NCBI GenBank assembly: GCA_904393845.1
Contig: CAJFNB010000045.1
Span: forward strand, 1 to 12,697
Source of the DNA: Alloclostridium intestinigallinarum
Lineage (GTDB): Bacteria > Bacillota > Clostridia > Christensenellales > UBA3700
Direction: 5' to 3'
Length of the DNA: 12,697 bases
The position numbers were made by a program, and so were the translations under genes. Below are positions 5,496 through 11,909 of the stretch, piece by piece (the stretch's first letter is position 1; each line of letters opens with the position of its first letter). The notes under the pieces were generated by a model. It saw only the letters and a program-made list of their open reading frames with translations, did not search any database and was not told the origin of the DNA.

Positions 5496-7940
5496 ATGGA
5501 AAACAAAGACACATCTTTGTATGATTATGCTCGTATTCCCTTAAAACATGCCGATATTGTGGAAAAGCTCACTTTGGAAGAAAAGGCTTCTTTATGTTCG
5601 GGCAAGGATATGTGGCACTTCAGGGGCGTGGAGCGCCTGGGCGTGCCCGAAGTCATGGTTACGGACGGCCCTCACGGACTGCGCAAGCAGGCGGAAGGTC
5701 AGGTCGTACTCAACCAGTCCGTAAACGCGACCTGTTTTCCCACGGCAGTCACCACGGCGTGCTCGTGGGACGAAGAGCTGCTTGAAGAGATGGGCGAAAC
5801 CCTCAGCGAAGAGGCTGTATGCGAGGGCGTACGGGTCGTGCTCGGTCCCGGTGTGAACATCAAGCGCGATCCGCTGTGCGGCAGGAACTTTGAGTATTTT
5901 TCCGAAGACCCCTATCTTGCGGGAAAAATGGCGGCGGCGCTCGTGCGCGGTATCCAGAAAAACGGTACGGGAGCGTGCCTGAAACACTATTGCGCCAATA
6001 ACCAGGAATATTACCGCATGAGCATAAGCGCGGAAGTCGACGACCGCACTTTAAGGGAGATATATCTCGCGCCGTTTGAAATAGCCGTCAAGGAGGGCGG
6101 GGCGCGGACGGTGATGTGCGCCTACAACAGACTGAACGGCGTTTACGGTAGTGAAAATCCGCTTACGCTCAACGAAATTCTGCGCGGGGAATGGGGCTTC
6201 AAAGGTCTTACCATGACCGACTGGGGCGCCACCTGCGACAGGGTAAAGGGCGCAGCAGCGGGCATGGACGTGGAAATGCCGTCAAGCGGCGGCATGAACG
6301 ACAAAAAACTTGTCAAGGCGGTGCGGGACGGAGAACTGGACGAGCGCGTTCTGGACGTCATTGCCGACAGGGTGATAGACCTTGCCCTGACTTCTCCGAA
6401 AAGAAAGGAGGGCGGTTACGACGTGGAAGCGCACGACAAAATCGTGCGTAAAGTGGCGTGCGGTTCGGCAGTACTTCTTAAAAACGACGGAATGCTGCCG
6501 CTCGACGAGGAAGAAAAGGTGCTATACATAGGACATATGACCGTAAAGCCGCGCTTCCAGGGCGCAGGATCGTCCTTTATCAACGCGCATAAAATCACCT
6601 CGGTGGCGGACGCGCTTGGCGACAGAAAACTGCGCTTTGCCTACGAACCCGGTTACGACCTCGACGGCAAGATAAAGCAGGAAAAACTGTTTGAACAGGC
6701 GTGCGAACTCGCCGCCAAATACAAGAAAATAGTTATAATGGCGGGACTTCCGCCCAAGTACGAGGCGGAAGGCTTTGACAGAAAGCATATGCGCCTGCCT
6801 GACGAACAGAACGAACTCATAGAGCGGGTATGCGCGATAAATCCCAACGTGGCTGTGGTGCTTTCGGGCGGCGGAGCTATGGAGATGCCGTGGATAGACA
6901 AGGTGCGCGCCGTACTGTTTACGGGACTTTCGGGGCAGGCAAGCGGGGCCGCGACGGTCGACCTGCTTTACGGCTATGAAAATCCGAGCGGCAAACTTGC
7001 GGAAACTTTCCCCGTAAAATACGCCGACGTGCCTTCGTCGAAATACTTCCCCGGCAAACGATATCTGACGGAATACCGCGAGGGAATTTACGTTGGCTAC
7101 CGCTACTATTCCACCGCCGGCGTGCCCGTATTGTTCCCCTTCGGACACGGACTTTCCTACACGCAGTTTGAATATTCCGACCTTGCGCTTTCCGCGTCCT
7201 CGGTAAAAGAAGGCGACAGCGTGGACGTGACGTTCACAGTCGCAAATACCGGCAAAAGGGACGGTGCGGAAGTGGCTCAGATATACGTCAGCCACCCTAG
7301 CACTACCACTTTCCAGCCCGCATACGAGTTGAAAGGGAGCATAAAGGTGAAACTTGCCGCAAAAGAGAGCAGGCGCGTGACCGTGACCCTGCCTGCGCGC
7401 GCATTCCAGAGCTGGAATACCCGGGAGGGCGAATGGGCGGCGGACAGCGGTGAATACGTCGTAAAGGTCGGCTCGTCCAGCGCGGATATAAGGCTGGAAA
7501 AGAGCATATCCGTGACGGCGGCGAGGGAGCGCAAAACTTCTTCCGCGGGCGGCTGGTACGCACACCCCTCCGAACAGGCGGTGACGGACGATGACTTTGC
7601 CGCGCTTTTGGGCAGACCGCTTTCAAAGGAAAAAGAGCTTCCGGAAAAGGGCAGTTTCACTATGGACGACTGCTTTAACGATATGGCGGGACAAAGCCGT
7701 CTGGCGCGCCTTATCATAAAGGCTTCGCGCGGCATAATATGTATGCAGATGCACGCGCCCAAGGACGACCCGAACTGCACGATGATGCACGAAGTCATGA
7801 TAACCACGCCCGTGCGCAGTCTGTCGTATTCGTCGCAGGGTATGTTCAACGAGCGTATGGCGGAAGGGCTTTTGACCATGCTTAACGGACACCTGTTCAA
7901 AGGACTTTGGCAAATCATAAAAAATATAGGCAAGCGGTGA
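5496..7940 (+). CDS. Glycoside hydrolase family 3 beta-glycosidase (beta-glucosidase-like)
   Basis: The 814-residue enzyme has the full GH3 architecture. The N-terminal TIM-barrel domain (about 20-300) includes TDGPHG (56-61), the substrate-binding LKHYCANNQE (162-171) and the catalytic nucleophile Asp242 in GLTMTDWGA. The C-terminal alpha/beta domain (about 320-545) includes the probable acid/base Glu425 in EGFDR and ends with PFGHGLSYTQFEY. A fibronectin-III-like domain follows (about 565-675, TVANTGKRDGAEVAQIYVSHP). A further C-terminal region of about 135 residues has no motif I can assign, but similar tails occur in clostridial GH3 enzymes. No signal peptide is present, so it probably hydrolyses imported oligosaccharides in the cytoplasm. 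The start is the ATG at 5496, with GGAGG (5486-5490) in front. An open frame running back to 5250 would pass through the promoter and repeats. No sugar transporter gene is adjacent. Confidence 0.93.
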   Translation: MENKDTSLYDYARIPLKHADIVEKLTLEEKASLCSGKDMWHFRGVERLGVPEVMVTDGPHGLRKQAEGQVVLNQSVNATCFPTAVTTACSWDEELLEEMGETLSEEAVCEGVRVVLGPGVNIKRDPLCGRNFEYFSEDPYLAGKMAAALVRGIQKNGTGACLKHYCANNQEYYRMSISAEVDDRTLREIYLAPFEIAVKEGGARTVMCAYNRLNGVYGSENPLTLNEILRGEWGFKGLTMTDWGATCDRVKGAAAGMDVEMPSSGGMNDKKLVKAVRDGELDERVLDVIADRVIDLALTSPKRKEGGYDVEAHDKIVRKVACGSAVLLKNDGMLPLDEEEKVLYIGHMTVKPRFQGAGSSFINAHKITSVADALGDRKLRFAYEPGYDLDGKIKQEKLFEQACELAAKYKKIVIMAGLPPKYEAEGFDRKHMRLPDEQNELIERVCAINPNVAVVLSGGGAMEMPWIDKVRAVLFTGLSGQASGAATVDLLYGYENPSGKLAETFPVKYADVPSSKYFPGKRYLTEYREGIYVGYRYYSTAGVPVLFPFGHGLSYTQFEYSDLALSASSVKEGDSVDVTFTVANTGKRDGAEVAQIYVSHPSTTTFQPAYELKGSIKVKLAAKESRRVTVTLPARAFQSWNTREGEWAADSGEYVVKVGSSSADIRLEKSISVTAARERKTSSAGGWYAHPSEQAVTDDDFAALLGRPLSKEKELPEKGSFTMDDCFNDMAGQSRLARLIIKASRGIICMQMHAPKDDPNCTMMHEVMITTPVRSLSYSSQGMFNERMAEGLLTMLNGHLFKGLWQIIKNIGKR

Positions 7941-7996
7941 GCAAGCGGCGAGCCGCCGCTCCCTTGAAGCGCAGTGCGCTTCACCACTTAACCGCC
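7941..7996 (-). repeat. Inverted composite repeat after the GH3 gene (two hairpins)
   Basis: Immediately after the stop come GCGGCG-AGC-CGCCGC (7945-7959) and GAAGCGC-AGT-GCGCTTC (7966-7982), then CACTTAACCGCC. The order is the reverse complement of 5239-5304 on the other side of the GH3 gene (GGTTAAGGGGT, hairpin, CTTCAAGG, GCGGCGGCTCGCCGC). No T tract follows, so it is not a typical terminator. Confidence 0.75.
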
Positions 7997-8218
7997 CCGG
8001 AGTAACATAAGTGTGTTTTGAGACAGTAATATCTCCGCAACACTTTGGCTTTTACATTATGATAAAGCGAAGCAAAACCACGCTTTTACGAGCGGCAACG
8101 TGGGACGTTGCATCCCTTAACCGCCGTGAAGTAACAAAAGTATGATTTTATAGTACCATCTTCGTAACGCCTTTATTGCAAATAAAGCGAAGCAAAACCA
8201 CGCTTTTGCGAGCGTTAC
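7987..8218. repeat. Imperfect direct duplication of about 110 bp
   Basis: Two blocks start with CTTAACCGCC (7987 and 8116), continue with a related GAGTAACA/GAAGTAACA segment, and share the motif ATAAAGCGAAGCAAAACCAC (8062 and 8182) followed by CGCTTTTnCGAGCG. The offset drifts from 129 to 120 nt because of a deletion. Between them lies another hairpin, GCAACGT-GGG-ACGTTGC (8095-8111). Confidence 0.75.
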
Positions 8219-8222
8219 CTAT

Positions 8223-8243
8223 AAAATGCGCTGTGCGCATTTT
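8223..8243. terminator. Symmetric hairpin, possible bidirectional terminator
   Basis: AAAATGCGC (8223-8231), loop TGT and GCGCATTTT (8235-8243) form a perfect 9-bp stem ending in A4/T4 on the two strands. It could stop transcription in either direction, although the T run is short. It lies about 280 nt after the GH3 stop. Confidence 0.4.
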
Positions 8244-8267
8244 CCCGTAAGGGCGGAAAGGGTTGAA

Positions 8268-8316
8268 TTTTCGCGCAAAAGAATAGCTTGCTTAAAATAA
8301 CAGTTTTGCGCGAAAA
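8268..8316. repeat. 13-bp perfect inverted repeat
   Basis: TTTTCGCGCAAAA (8268-8280) and TTTTGCGCGAAAA (8304-8316) are exact reverse complements around a 23-nt loop. No gene overlaps it. It may be an RNA hairpin or the end pair of a small element. Confidence 0.75.
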
Positions 8317-8393
8317 GAAGGGAAAACCTGTTCTCAAGCAAAGCCGCCATAACCATAGCGAAGAGTAAACTTTGTTTTACAGCCTGATATTGC

Positions 8394-8426
8394 AAGGCGG
8401 TTAAGGGGTGGAGTGTCCCACGCTCC
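8394..8426 (+). repeat. Hairpin repeat, plus-strand copy near 8400
   Basis: GGCGGTTAAGGGGT leads into GGAGTGT-CCC-ACGCTCC (8410-8426). The single change from the common stem is a C to T that turns a G-C pair into a G-T wobble, so the stem is preserved. Confidence 0.8.
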
Positions 8427-8462
8427 TGCGAATGAACGGGTTTTCCCTTAAAGCGAAACCGC

Positions 8463-8518
8463 AAAGTGCCTTACGAAGCACTGATTGCTGAATAAATTGT
8501 TTTATCGTAAGGCACTTT
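8463..8518. repeat. 14-bp perfect inverted repeat beyond the DUF3343 stop
   Basis: AAAGTGCCTTACGA (8463-8476) and TCGTAAGGCACTTT (8505-8518) pair perfectly across a 28-nt loop. It begins 18 nt past the stop of the minus-strand gene, so it may help terminate that transcript. There is no T tract and the loop is long for a terminator. Confidence 0.7.
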
Positions 8519-8536
8519 CATTCGGCGGTTATTATA

Positions 8537-8800
8537 TTAAATGCGTTCCACTATCTTTCTTCCGAACTGGTCGTACCCCATCAATATCACGGCTTTTACG
8601 CCGCTTCTCAATACCGTTGACGAGATTGTCTGCATAACGCTTGCGCGGTATCGGACGTCTGCGCGCACGGAAAGTCCGCAAGAACCGTCCGCTTCACGCG
8701 GCGTGTTTATCACCGTCACGGGAATGCCGCGGCGTGCGAATATCTGCTGCGCCTGCATTGCAAGCGCGCGTGAGGAAAATGCTACTATTATATAAGTCAT
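8537..8800 (-). CDS. DUF3343 family protein (putative Se/S carrier-like)
   Basis: The 87-residue protein reads MTYIIVAFSSRALAMQAQQIF, then GIPVTVINTPREADGSCGLSV with Cys41. The PRExxxSCG motif with a conserved cysteine and the YIxxFxS start are the pattern of DUF3343. This family is described as YedF-like putative selenium or sulfur carriers and occurs in selenium-dependent molybdenum hydroxylase clusters. The start is the ATG at 8800-8798, because AGGAG (8812-8808 on the minus strand) sits just upstream; a longer frame to 8875 has no such site. The C-terminal third (GVKAVILMGYDQFGRKIVERI) is somewhat longer than I remember for the family. A cysteine desulfurase gene of the matching type lies 690 nt away on the other strand. 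A role passing S or Se from the desulfurase is inference. Confidence 0.8.
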   Translation of the reverse strand: MTYIIVAFSSRALAMQAQQIFARRGIPVTVINTPREADGSCGLSVRADVRYRASVMQTISSTVLRSGVKAVILMGYDQFGRKIVERI

Positions 8801-9142
8801 ATCGTGCTCCTTGGATTTGCCCGTCCCCGACATCGAAGGAACACTTTTAACGGTGTCTTTCGTGCACCTTTGCACAAGTCGTCGCTAGTAGTAAACGACG
8901 ATGCTTTAAGTGTAGTTTTCGTGCACCCCGTGCAAATTTATCAATCTATAAATATGTTTTTGATTGATAAATATATTTTGCCGTGTCGGGGCAGGCTTTC
9001 TTATGTAAAATCAGACGGAGCGCATATTCGCCTTTTCCTCACATACATTATATTGACAAAGCTGAAAAACTGTGCGGTTTGCGGATAGGCAAAAACTAAC
9101 GGGAGTGCAATTCCGCACAGCAGTCCGACATAAAGTGGGGAA
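8801..9142. other. Gene-free divergent intergenic region with small repeats
   Basis: No gene recognised. It contains an 8-bp inverted pair CCCCGACA (8825-8832) / TGTCGGGG (8984-8991), an 11-bp direct repeat TTTCGTGCACC (8858-8868 and 8917-8927), and a perfect 10-bp hairpin TTTATCAATC/GATTGATAAA (8937-8946 with 8962-8971). A TTGACA at 9053-9058 has no convincing -10 partner. Confidence 0.6.
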
Positions 9143-9250
9143 TATTCGTACGAAAGAACGGCGGAAGCATTTCGGCTTAGGGATTTTTGAGCTGATTTGT
9201 GCAACGCCGAACGAAGGCGTAGCAGCGTTACGTCGAGCGAGGGTGCACAA
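9143..9250 (+). repeat. Dispersed inverted-repeat element, copy B
   Basis: It matches copy C 189 nt downstream over the left arm (CGGAAGCATTTCGGCTTAG versus CGGAAGCGTTTCGGCTTAG), the GATTTTTGAGCTGATTTG block and the core hairpin (GTAGCAGCGTTACGTCGAGCG versus GTAGCAGCGCTACGTCGAGCG, reading from 9219 and 9408). The right arm present in copy C is not visible here. A small hairpin with a GAAA loop (ATTGC-GAAA-GCAAT, 9267-9280) follows. Confidence 0.8.
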
Positions 9251-9331
9251 AGTATAGGGAAACAGTATTGCGAAAGCAATATAAAATATAGCAAGGCAGC
9301 AATGACTCTTTCGTTGGGGTGACGGACTTAA

Positions 9332-9493
9332 CATCCGTACTGAAGACCGACGGAAGCGTTTCGGCTTAGAGATTTTTGAACTGATTTGGGTAATGCAGAG
9401 CGAAGTCGTAGCAGCGCTACGTCGAGCGAGGCAGTGCACGAAGCAGACAAAAAGAACAAGCCTAAAAGATTTCGACGGGTTTCAGGACGGATG
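9332..9493 (+). repeat. Dispersed inverted-repeat element, copy C, reaching the desulfurase start codon
   Basis: This 162-bp element has 36-nt terminal arms: 9332-9367 (CATCCGTACTGAAGACC... to CGGCTT) and 9458-9493 (AAGCC... to CAGGACGGATG). The arms match as inverted repeats at 28 of 36 positions. The centre carries the hairpin core shared with copies A and B. The last three bases of the right arm are the ATG of the cysteine desulfurase gene, and AGGA (9484-9487) in the arm is its only ribosome binding candidate. The open frame continues upstream through the element, which can mislead gene callers into a longer protein. Confidence 0.75.
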
Positions 9494-10618
9494 ATTTACT
9501 TAGATAATGCGGCAACGGGTAGGTATAAGCCGAAAACGGTTTTCGAGGCGATGATGGCGGCATTGCAGACTCCCGCGAATCCCGGGCGCGGAGGACACTC
9601 GGCGTCGATTAAAGCGGCTGGCGAAGTGGAAAGGGCAAGAGAGGGTATAAAGCGCGCGTTCAATGCCCCGGATTGTCAGGTTATTTTTACCTGCAACTGT
9701 ACCGAAGCGCTTAATATTGCAATATTAGGGTGGCTTAGAAAGTTCAAAGGACAGGAAAGCCGCGTAATCTGCACCGCCTACGACCATAACTCGGTGCTCC
9801 GTCCGCTCACCGCATTGAAAGGCGAACAGGATTTGACCGTCGACGTGGTAATGCCGGACGAAAAGGGCGAAATAGGCGTGCGCGCAATCCGTGAAAAGAT
9901 TACCGATAAAACGCGCCTTATCATCGCAACGCACATATCCAACGTTACTGGCGGTGTGACGGATATAAACGCCGTGGGCGCGCTGTGCAAACAGTATAAC
10001 ATTCCTTTTTTGGCGGATTGCGCGCAGTCGGCGGGGCATCTGAAAATAGATATGCAGGCGGTCGGCATGACTTTTTTGTGCACCGCGGGGCATAAGGGAT
10101 TGCATGGTCCGCAGGGAAGCGGCTTTCTGATAGTAAAAGAGGGGGCTGAGCTTCTTCCCGTCAAGTTCGGCGGTACGGGAACGGAAAGTATAAGTATCTC
10201 CCAGCCTTCACAAATGCCCGAAAGTCTGGAATCGGGAACGCTGAACACGCCGGGGATATGCGGACTGCGCGCGGGCGTGGAGTGGACGCACGCCAATTTA
10301 TTGGAGATAAATTCGAGGATAAAGGCATTTTGCGCCGTATTGCGCGACAGACTGGAGAGAATAAGCAGGGTAAAGCTGTATTCGCCGCCGGGGAGCGGAC
10401 TGGTCACTTTTTCCGTGGACGGCATGACTTCGGTAGACGTGGCGGACGAGTTGAACGAGGCGGAAATTTTTGTGCGCGGCGGTCTGCATTGCGCTCCGCT
10501 CGCCCACATTGCTTTGAACACGGTAAAAGACGGACTTGTCCGCATAAGTCCGGGGTGGAGCAATACGGAAAGGCAAGCGGAGATAACGGCTTCGGTTATA
10601 AAAAATATTGCAAAATAA
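9491..10618 (+). CDS. Cysteine desulfurase family protein (class V aminotransferase, EF2568/TIGR01977 type)
   Basis: The 375-residue PLP enzyme starts MIYLDNAATG, the canonical beginning of the family. It contains TxxxNIAILG after a CTEA motif (70-80), a PLP-stacking region at DHNSV (98-102), ADCAQS with Asp176, and the Schiff-base Lys202 in TAGHKGLHGP. The catalytic cysteine is Cys334 in RGGLHCAPLAH. It would remove sulfur (or selenium) from cysteine or selenocysteine and pass it to a carrier. Length and motifs fit the EF2568 branch, which is linked to selenium-dependent molybdenum hydroxylases together with DUF3343; a DUF3343 gene lies upstream on the opposite strand. The start is taken at 9491 because the enzyme fold begins there. 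The upstream in-frame extension is repeat sequence. The ribosome binding site is weak (AGGA, 3 nt away). Confidence 0.92.
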   Translation: MIYLDNAATGRYKPKTVFEAMMAALQTPANPGRGGHSASIKAAGEVERAREGIKRAFNAPDCQVIFTCNCTEALNIAILGWLRKFKGQESRVICTAYDHNSVLRPLTALKGEQDLTVDVVMPDEKGEIGVRAIREKITDKTRLIIATHISNVTGGVTDINAVGALCKQYNIPFLADCAQSAGHLKIDMQAVGMTFLCTAGHKGLHGPQGSGFLIVKEGAELLPVKFGGTGTESISISQPSQMPESLESGTLNTPGICGLRAGVEWTHANLLEINSRIKAFCAVLRDRLERISRVKLYSPPGSGLVTFSVDGMTSVDVADELNEAEIFVRGGLHCAPLAHIALNTVKDGLVRISPGWSNTERQAEITASVIKNIAK

Positions 10619-10676
10619 ATAAATTAGCATTGTTAGGGCGGCTGTAATACCGTAAATGCAGTTTTGATAAAAAAGT

Positions 10677-10712
10677 CCGCGGCATTTATTGAAAGAGTTT
10701 GACTTGCCGCGG
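10677..10712 (+). promoter_or_regulatory. Hairpin just before the ribosome binding site of the 102-residue gene
   Basis: CCGCGGCA (10677-10684) and TGCCGCGG (10705-10712) form a perfect 8-bp stem with a 20-nt loop. It ends directly before AAGGGG (10714-10719) of the next gene and could influence its translation. It lacks a T tract, so it is not a clear terminator of the desulfurase gene. Confidence 0.45.
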
Positions 10713-10726
10713 CAAGGGGTGGGAAT

Positions 10727-11035
10727 ATGAAAAAACCGAAATTCAACGGCGGCGGAAACGCGCAGTTCACTTCAAACGAAAACTCCGCTTATTCGGAAAA
10801 CGCGGCGGGCGGAGCGGCGGACGATAGCATTCAGGCGGCTATGCAGAGGTATTCGGGCATGAACGAAAGCCAGCTGATGACGGAAATGCTTGCCCGCGCG
10901 GCGGAAGGCAGACGGAACGGCACGTTATCGGACGCGGATCTGGACGACTTTTACGCAAAAGCCGCTCCCGCGCTTTCCCCTGCCCAGCGCGACAGACTGA
11001 AAGGGCTTGTGGACAGCCTCAAACAGAATAAGTAG
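10727..11035 (+). CDS. Small protein of unknown function (102 residues)
   Basis: A Shine-Dalgarno-like AAGGGG (10714-10719) lies 7 nt before the ATG. The protein begins with a basic MKKPKF, then a Gly/Asn/Ser/Ala-rich, probably disordered stretch (about 7-35). The rest is predicted helical and charged: MNESQLMTEMLARAAEGRRNGTLSDADLDDFYAKAAPALSPAQRDRLKGLVDSLKQ. There is no signal peptide or membrane segment. I do not recognise the family with confidence; the helix-turn-helix-length segments look like a small helical bundle. It lies 180 nt before another small gene in the same direction, and the two may form a unit. Confidence 0.7.
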   Translation: MKKPKFNGGGNAQFTSNENSAYSENAAGGAADDSIQAAMQRYSGMNESQLMTEMLARAAEGRRNGTLSDADLDDFYAKAAPALSPAQRDRLKGLVDSLKQNK

Positions 11036-11045
11036 GAGATTTACG

Positions 11046-11119
11046 CGCCGCTTTGACAAGTTGCGTTGCTCGGACGGTAAATCCGCACGATGTAACGGAG
11101 GGGGTAAGGCAAAGCGGCG
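11046..11119 (+). ncRNA. Possible structured RNA element between the two small genes
   Basis: CGCCGCTTTG (11046-11055) pairs perfectly with CAAAGCGGCG (11110-11119). Inside the 54-nt loop, GTTGC can pair with GTAAC (one wobble) and CGGA with TCCG. The nested pairs suggest a folded RNA. I match it to no known family. It may be a leader of the 11217 gene or an independent RNA. Confidence 0.3.
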
Positions 11120-11216
11120 GAACGGCGCGGAAAAGATAAGACGCGCGGAAAAATTAAGTGCGTAACTTCAGCGGCTGACGAATTGCCGCGCGGTATACGG
11201 AAAGGAGCGGCGGTAT

Positions 11217-11420
11217 ATGGATATGCAGGACATTTTGAAACTTATGCAGGGCGACGGAGACATATCCTCTATCGCCTCGGCAATGGGCGGCAATATGGCG
11301 GCTCTTGCGCCGCTTCTTAAAAATATGCATCAGAAGAGGGAAGATAAAAGCTCTTCCGCTCCCGCCGCTCCGCCCGCCCAAGCGGTGGATCTGACTTTTG
11401 AACCGCCGATAGAGGAGTAG
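11217..11420 (+). CDS. Small protein of unknown function (67 residues)
   Basis: AAAGGAG (11201-11207) lies 9 nt before the ATG; a second ATG at 11223 would shorten it by two residues. The sequence is MDMQDILKLMQGDGDISSIA, then a small-residue helical region SAMGGNMAALAPLLKNMHQKR (23-43). A low-complexity Ser/Ala/Pro linker and an acidic end FEPPIEE follow. No signal peptide is visible, and the helical part is too short and polar for a clear membrane anchor. Family not recognised. The same orientation and closeness to the 102-residue gene, and a shared pattern of a helical core with a disordered Ala-rich part, suggest they act together, but this is only context. Confidence 0.65.
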   Translation: MDMQDILKLMQGDGDISSIASAMGGNMAALAPLLKNMHQKREDKSSSAPAAPPAQAVDLTFEPPIEE

Positions 11421-11773
11421 CGCGGGTAAAACCTTGAGCCCGTGTTGGAAAATATCACTTACAGATAGCTTACCTGGATTACTTTATCTGTATTATAGTT
11501 GATTTTTGCCTATATATTTCGGCTGATTTAACATCTGATATTATCATAGACGAATATTACGTTTGCGTGGGAGTGGGAGCGTGGGACGCTTCACCCCCCG
11601 TTTGCCCTGATGTGAGGGAAAAGGGGTAAGGGTGTGTCCCTTCTTACGGCTTGGAAAGTGGCACGCCGCCGCGGGTCGATTAAGCCCTGACCTTGCGAAA
11701 AGGTAATTGCGCGGCTTTTTCTTCGCGCTGATTGGATATTGCTATTATAAATAGGCTGCCGCTTTGGCGGGGA
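11421..11773. other. Non-coding region with one reversed hairpin repeat
   Basis: No gene recognised in this stretch. It holds a reversed copy of the hairpin repeat, GGAGCGT-GGG-ACGCTTC (11576-11592), preceded by GGGAGTGG and followed by ACCCCCC, with one wobble pair. A GC-rich part (about 11640-11730) has possible short stems, such as GGCTT/AAGCC and CCTT-GCGAA-AAGG, but matches no RNA family I know. Confidence 0.5.
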
Positions 11774-11802
11774 TTGACTTAGCCGAAAGGTGCTGTTATA
11801 AT
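11774..11802 (+). promoter_or_regulatory. Sigma-A promoter of the LRR gene
   Basis: TTGACT (11774-11779), exactly 17 nt, then TATAAT (11797-11802). The predicted start near 11809 gives a leader of about 100 nt. The leader contains a 6-bp, 3-nt-loop hairpin CCCGGC-GGT-GCTGGG (11876-11890) just before the ribosome binding site. Confidence 0.8.
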
Positions 11803-11909
11803 TAAATAAAGATAAGTTTTGAGTGGGAGTATGTAAGATTTCTCAATCAAAAAGGGCGCGCAGGGGGCGACTATACCCGGCGGTGCTGGGAGGATAGGAA
11901 GGAGGCTTT

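Noticed and set aside
6522..7565. Long minus-strand open frame (347 residues) inside the GH3 gene
   Set aside because: It is antisense to clear GH3 catalytic-domain sequence, lacks a ribosome binding site and shows no recognisable domain; it arises from codon bias.
7941..7996. Rho-independent terminator of the GH3 gene
   Set aside because: There are two good hairpins but no T tract after either, and both belong to the dispersed repeat family.
9386..9490. N-terminal extension of the cysteine desulfurase (start at 9386)
   Set aside because: This segment is dispersed-repeat sequence rich in Arg/Ser/Lys. The enzyme fold begins with MIYLDNAATG at 9491.
11640..11730. tRNA or SRP-like RNA in the GC-rich spacer
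   Set aside because: A GGTCGATTA segment resembles a T-loop, but the flanking bases do not form the needed stems and no acceptor stem or SRP motif is present.
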